In this document: positions 60,376 to 64,000 of the stretch, piece after piece | Layout of the letters: every line of letters starts with the position of its first letter | How positions within the stretch are numbered: the stretch's first letter is position 1 | Made by a program: the position numbers and the translations under genes | DNA from: Subsaxibacter sp. CAU 1640 | Lineage (GTDB): Bacteria; Bacteroidota; Bacteroidia; Flavobacteriales; Flavobacteriaceae | Reading direction: 5' to 3' | Length of the DNA stretch: 64,000 nt | Assembly: GCF_023156585.1 (NCBI RefSeq) | Contig: NZ_JALNMI010000005.1 | Coordinates: 1-64,000 of the forward strand | Notes under the pieces: model-generated | Seen by the model: only the letters and a program-made list of their open reading frames with translations | Database searches by the model: none | Told to the model about the DNA's origin: nothing

Positions 60376-60424
60376 CATTTTCTAAAGTGTCTAATGATTT
60401 GAAAGTCTATTGGGTCTAAAAAAG

Positions 60425-61843
60425 CTATTTCCTCATCCTCACCATCCCAAACATTCCATCATAATATTCTGAACAGGCCACCACACTGTCATTGACAAAA
60501 TGAAATCGATAGCTATCGTAAGGGAAGGGCTTCCAGTTGAAAATACTGTCATTCTTTTGATACAAGCGTGCACCAGGCGTCTCGGTCTTTGGGTTGTCCC
60601 AAAAGAGTTGACCATCTGACGTAGTGACAATCCTGACAGACCCTTCACCGGCACCCCATCTATTGATGTCGCTATAAGTACCTACATATCGATTGGCATT
60701 TGCTACTTGGTTGGTTTCGTTAAAATCTGGAGGTTCGATACCCAAAACAATTGGCATGATGTAATGACGTAGCAGCCAGACTTCATCAGGTGAATAATTG
60801 GTGTTCATGGCGGCGGCAAAGGTGTAGCCAGAATCAGGATAGTGTGCTACAATAGCCCAACCAATTCCTTTATAACCACCTGAATGTCCATAAGTCCGTT
60901 CATCTTGGTACATCCCGAACTTCACACCCAGTCCATAATCAATGGAGGTCTTTCCAATAGGCGTAGGCGACAGCATTTGATCTAAAGAAGCTTTACTGAT
61001 GATGTCACCGGCACTCAATTGGTCCATAAGTTTCAATAAATCGGTGATGGTGCTGGAGAGTCCTCCATCACCTTTCATACCCTCTGTCATCATATGAAAA
61101 CTGGTATCAATATTCTTTTCCACCACTTCATAACTCATCGACGCATTGTCTCGATGCCAATTGTTTGGCCACATCGCAATAGAGTGAAGTTGATGAGGGT
61201 TACTGATATTGGTTTTAATCAGGGCATCAAACGATTGCTGTTCGATGTTTTCAAGAATGGAAGAGAGCAAGGCATAACCAGAATTGGAATAGGAGTAATG
61301 GGTGCCAGGCGTAAAGAACAATGGCTGATCAATAAAATTGAGAAATTCTTTTTGTGTGGGAATTCGCTTTTCATTGATGTAGATGCTATCCATATAATCT
61401 TCATGGTCCACCAATCCCGATTGATGCCGAAGCAAATGCTCAATGGTAATATCTTCCATATGGTCTTGTTTCGGCAGGGGTACGTACTTCGAGACTTTGT
61501 CGGATAAGTTGAGTTTGCCCGCTTCGGCAAGCTTTAAAGTGGTGATGGCGGTGATGAATTTTGAAATGGAGGCGATGGCATAAATGGTACTATCGGTAGC
61601 AGGTGTTTTTGAGGCAATGTTCGCGAGACCAAAACCTTTTGAATAAATAATGTTACCATTGTGAGATAGACCAAGGGAGAGGCCAACCGTATGTCCACGT
61701 TTGATAAACGCATCACAAACCGAATCAATTTTCTTTAGTTGTAAATCAGATAATGGCTGTTGCAGTTCAGGATAATTAGTTTCAGCTTGTTTACACGAAT
61801 AAAGAAAGGCAAGCCCGCAGACAAACAGAATTAGTATTCTCAT
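60425..61843 (-). CDS. Serine beta-lactamase-like hydrolase (lipoprotein)
   Basis: A 472-residue protein with lipobox signal (LFVCGLAFLYSC-K, Cys 17). The class C beta-lactamase/peptidase fold is shown by the nucleophile motif S92-I-S-K95 in YAIASISKF, YSNSG (about residue 186) and the HSGG triad element in TYGHSGGYKG. A C-terminal beta domain of about 100 residues follows (NRYVGTYSDINRWGAGEG). Such proteins include penicillin-binding DD-peptidases and esterases; a true lactam-hydrolysing role is unlikely without more evidence. Confidence 0.9.
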   Translation of the reverse strand: MRILILFVCGLAFLYSCKQAETNYPELQQPLSDLQLKKIDSVCDAFIKRGHTVGLSLGLSHNGNIIYSKGFGLANIASKTPATDSTIYAIASISKFITAITTLKLAEAGKLNLSDKVSKYVPLPKQDHMEDITIEHLLRHQSGLVDHEDYMDSIYINEKRIPTQKEFLNFIDQPLFFTPGTHYSYSNSGYALLSSILENIEQQSFDALIKTNISNPHQLHSIAMWPNNWHRDNASMSYEVVEKNIDTSFHMMTEGMKGDGGLSSTITDLLKLMDQLSAGDIISKASLDQMLSPTPIGKTSIDYGLGVKFGMYQDERTYGHSGGYKGIGWAIVAHYPDSGYTFAAAMNTNYSPDEVWLLRHYIMPIVLGIEPPDFNETNQVANANRYVGTYSDINRWGAGEGSVRIVTTSDGQLFWDNPKTETPGARLYQKNDSIFNWKPFPYDSYRFHFVNDSVVACSEYYDGMFGMVRMRK

Positions 61844-61924
61844 TGCGTTGGTGTTAAGTTATTAATCTGTTTTTGTGGGGATTACTCTTCTAATGTAATG
61901 AAAATTAATCATTTAAAAAAATCT

Positions 61925-61968
61925 AAAGCAACCCCACAACCTTATGGACTAAAGTTGTGGGTGAATAT
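61925..61968 (-). terminator. Terminator-like hairpin after the beta-propeller gene
   Basis: CCCACAAC (61933-61940) pairs with GTTGTGGG (61954-61961) over a 13-base loop. On the minus strand a T-rich segment follows after a short gap. Confidence 0.5.
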
Positions 61969-62005
61969 TTGCATAATGCACTTTGAATAATATCAATAGG
62001 ATATA

Positions 62006-63292
62006 TCATTCCAGTACATCCATCATAGAGTCATTGCCAGTAGTATCAGTAATTTGTTGCAAATCATTGCCATTGGCATCAATACTCCATATGTTGACGT
62101 TGCCTTGGCCATTTTCCTGGCCGCTCCATGCTATGCGCGACCCATTGGCATAATAATGTGGCTGTAATGGTGGTAGCGATTGTGGCGAAATATCAAGGAA
62201 TAACAGTAACGGTTGAGAACCATCGGTCAAGTTGATACGGTAAATGCCACGTTCTTCTTCGCTCGAAGCTGAAAAAATAATATCTTCTCCGTCTGGAGAC
62301 CAATCTAAACCTTCATTGTAACTTGCAATTGGTAGCGTTGTAAAATCTGAAATAAATCCATTTGCAGGGTTAAGAATGGAAAGTTTGGTGGTTACAGTAT
62401 AAGAACCGCCAGGTAAGTATTCGTAATGCTGCCTAAAGAATGCAATGTCGCCTGTAACGGGCGAAACGGTAAAATCTCTAACCGTATCTTCGAGTTGATA
62501 GAGATTTGTTAAAAAATTGAATTCGCCAGTTTCAAGGTTATAGGCTCCTATATCTTTGCGCAAACTGCCATTTGGGTTTTCAGGTTGTATGGGATTGGCA
62601 CGTTGTAGATAAAGCGTCTGACTATCTGTTGAAAATCGAGGCAGGAAATCGCCATCGGCATCACTTTGAACCACAGTAGTTTCACCCGTCTCACATCGTT
62701 TAACATACATAGTATAACCGCTTCCACTAATTAGTTTGTTATAGGCTATCCACTGTCCGTTAGGTGATATCGCTACACTCAAACCGTCTGCGTCTAAAGA
62801 TTGGGGGGAAGAGCCGTCAAAATTGCAAACATAAAATGATGAACCGTATTTATAGACTAATTTTGGTTGGTCAAAGCAACCCAAATCATCACCTGGGTCA
62901 ACAAAACCCACAACGGTAAAACTCATGGACTTGGTAGCAATAATATTGTTGTCAACATCAAGAACCTGTACGGTTATTTGTTCATCACCGGCGGTACGTC
63001 CATAGCAGCGTATGGTGGTATCGGCCACAGTAGGGCTGGGTAATAGGTTTGTGCCATCAGAAAGTTCACCTCGTTCTGTGTTCAAAAGCCACACATAAGA
63101 GAGGTTTGCCATATCACCTTCATAACCCTCAACGGTTGCAGTAAAGGTGGCATAATTATTAATGGCGAGGTTATCATCGCTTAAGCCATTGGCTTCAAGG
63201 GTTACGGAAACCTGACTGTCGCTGCTGTCTTCATTTGAACAAGAAACACTGATGAGAAGTGTAAATACGAGAAGTAATCTAAATAATTTCAT
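62006..63292 (-). CDS. Beta-propeller (TolB/WD40-like) surface lipoprotein
   Basis: A 428-residue lipoprotein when started at ATG 63290-63292 (MKLFRLLLVFTLLISVSC-S); the longer frame has eight extra residues without signal value. Residues about 30-125 form an immunoglobulin-like domain (VTLEANGLSDDNLAINNYATFTATVEGYEG ... EQITVQVLD). From about 140 come five to six propeller blades with AISPNGQWIAYN, FSTDSQTLYLQR, VSPVTGDIAFF, WSPDGEDIIFSAS and GSRIAWSG, as in TolB and PD40 proteins. It would act outside the cell as a binding platform; the ligand is unknown. Confidence 0.82.
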   Translation of the reverse strand: MKLFRLLLVFTLLISVSCSNEDSSDSQVSVTLEANGLSDDNLAINNYATFTATVEGYEGDMANLSYVWLLNTERGELSDGTNLLPSPTVADTTIRCYGRTAGDEQITVQVLDVDNNIIATKSMSFTVVGFVDPGDDLGCFDQPKLVYKYGSSFYVCNFDGSSPQSLDADGLSVAISPNGQWIAYNKLISGSGYTMYVKRCETGETTVVQSDADGDFLPRFSTDSQTLYLQRANPIQPENPNGSLRKDIGAYNLETGEFNFLTNLYQLEDTVRDFTVSPVTGDIAFFRQHYEYLPGGSYTVTTKLSILNPANGFISDFTTLPIASYNEGLDWSPDGEDIIFSASSEEERGIYRINLTDGSQPLLLFLDISPQSLPPLQPHYYANGSRIAWSGQENGQGNVNIWSIDANGNDLQQITDTTGNDSMMDVLE

Positions 63293-63353
63293 GGATATAT
63301 AATTTGATTTATACATCCATCGATGATGTAGGAAAATGTCATCAAAAAATTCA

Positions 63354-63398
63354 AAAAAAAATCTACAACCTCCTAGTTAAAGCTGTAGATTTTTTTTA
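63354..63398. terminator. Bidirectional terminator
   Basis: ATCTACA and TGTAGAT are flanked by A- and T-runs on both sides. It closes the T9SS gene that ends at 63417 on the minus strand. Confidence 0.75.
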
Positions 63399-63416
63399 TG
63401 TGGGTTTGTAGAACTC

Positions 63417-64000
63417 TTACTTCACAACCCTTCTAAAGGTGCTACCATTATCGGTCACCACATTTACAAGATACAATCCCGAACCATGGTTCGAAAAATC
63501 AACAGTAGTGCTCATAGAATTTTGAACGTTTTGAGAGCTCAACAACTGACCGTTCATAGCATAGATATTCACTTTTTGAATGTTGGACAATCCATCAATA
63601 TGAAGCACATCAGTCACAGGATTAGGATATAGTTTGGCAATGCCATTATCAACTTCCTCAACACCTAATAGATCACTATCAATTGTAATCATGAATTCTG
63701 TAGTGATACTGTGGCCCGTGTAAGGATTGCGCATACTTACATAAATGCTTTCTAGATCGGTTGTGTTTTGATACGCCTGCGGATTGGCAATCGGGTTTAC
63801 TTGCGCTTCAGCATCAGCTTGGGTAAGATAATAGTTAAAATCAAATGTGTACACCGCTGTATTGATAGCACCAAGCATCAACGCTTCATTGACGGTCAAA
63901 TCAAAGATTTCATAACCGTTCATATCAGTATCTTCAATGACTAAATCCATTGGTTCTTGGTCCACAACAGGATAAGCACCAAAAGAACTATTGCGTACAA
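63417..64000 (-). CDS. T9SS type A sorting-domain protein, C-terminal part
   Basis: The frame is open to the right edge (the GTG at 63963-63965 is internal), so only the last 194 residues are seen. First comes a module like the repeats of large flavobacterial adhesins: DLTVNEALMLGAINTAVYTFDFNYYLTQADAEAQVNPIANPQAYQNTTDLESIYVSM. After a short spacer (VEEVDNGIAKLYPNP) the type A sorting domain follows, with VTDVLHIDGLSNIQKVNIYAMNGQLL and GSGLYLVNVVTDNGSTFRRVVK at the end. Secreted by the type IX system and anchored to the surface. Confidence 0.9.
   Translation of the reverse strand, partial: VRNSSFGAYPVVDQEPMDLVIEDTDMNGYEIFDLTVNEALMLGAINTAVYTFDFNYYLTQADAEAQVNPIANPQAYQNTTDLESIYVSMRNPYTGHSITTEFMITIDSDLLGVEEVDNGIAKLYPNPVTDVLHIDGLSNIQKVNIYAMNGQLLSSQNVQNSMSTTVDFSNHGSGLYLVNVVTDNGSTFRRVVK

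Larger units (their letters stand above)
59852..60424. other. Long intergenic region with repeats and one short frame
   Basis: No clear gene. It holds a 35-residue frame at 60073-60180 and a tract of degenerate 7-bp repeats at 60262-60375. The remainder is AT-rich without hairpins I can support. Confidence 0.5.

Overview
The window looks like chromosomal DNA of a member of the Flavobacteriaceae (Bacteroidota). Four things point there. Two incomplete genes at the window edges carry type IX secretion (T9SS) C-terminal domains, and a complete nuclease gene carries one too. Several gene families are typical of or restricted to Bacteroidota (DUF4293, DUF3078, DUF1599, BT_3928-type DoxX, a Rho with a long N-terminal insert, a GSIII glutamine synthetase). 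DNA is AT-rich and starts lack Shine-Dalgarno sequences. Many genes have the Bacteroidota -7 promoter box TAnnTTTG a short distance upstream. The genus cannot be decided from this sequence alone.

Layout. 1-7.7 kb: end of a GC-rich T9SS type B surface protein, a FadL-like porin, a Trp/Asn/Gly-rich lipoprotein, proS, tRNA-Glu, rpsT, rho and a DUF4293 membrane protein. 7.7-19.8 kb: phosphodiesterase, truA, an MsbA-like ABC exporter, a minus-strand run folP - lipoprotein - cdaA (c-di-AMP synthase) - DUF3667, then DUF1599, DoxX/BT_3928, an OppB-like permease, tpiA, a porin, prmA and clpS. 20.1-24.1 kb: a sulfur module (persulfide dioxygenase-rhodanese protein, TauE exporter, two YeeE-type thiosulfate channel proteins, Crp/Fnr regulator), then tRNA-Arg. 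24.6-32.3 kb: RND efflux tripartite operon (adaptor, pump, TolC), DsbD-like reductase and a 50-residue protein. 32.4-37.7 kb: secreted endonuclease I, BlaR/BlaI-type sensor-repressor pair, Ca/Na antiporter. 37.7-41.2 kb: divergent glutamine synthetases GSII and GSIII. 41.3-48.5 kb: a 45-residue exported peptide, a beta-barrel protein, purM, DUF3078, a small ABC module, prfA, pyrF and a BtuF-like protein. 48.5-54.1 kb: two small paralogues, DUF4197, the fused B12 mutase icmF and a CDGSH iron-sulfur protein.

54.1-64 kb is the accessory part. It holds a strand-skewed GT-rich stretch, an 11-unit array of exactly 21-bp repeats, a small membrane protein, a 1257-residue AT-rich KAP/YobI-type P-loop NTPase standing alone between its own promoter and terminator, an unrecognised 308-residue protein, degenerate 7-bp repeats, a serine beta-lactamase-like hydrolase, a beta-propeller lipoprotein and the end of a T9SS type A protein.

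Main points of interest. (1) Two palindromes of the form GTnAC-N4-RTnAC lie the same distance (about 36 bp) upstream of the -7 boxes of the two sulfur transcription units, beside a Crp/Fnr regulator gene, suggesting a local regulon. (2) The KAP/YobI NTPase is a candidate single-gene phage-defence element. (3) The 21-bp array keeps several frames open with heptad peptides. (4) A repeated AGGG-type element lies between the divergent GSII and GSIII genes. (5) A BlaI operator with three half-sites sits inside the promoter of the BlaI/M56 pair. All promoter, operator and terminator calls are by eye from sequence and untested.
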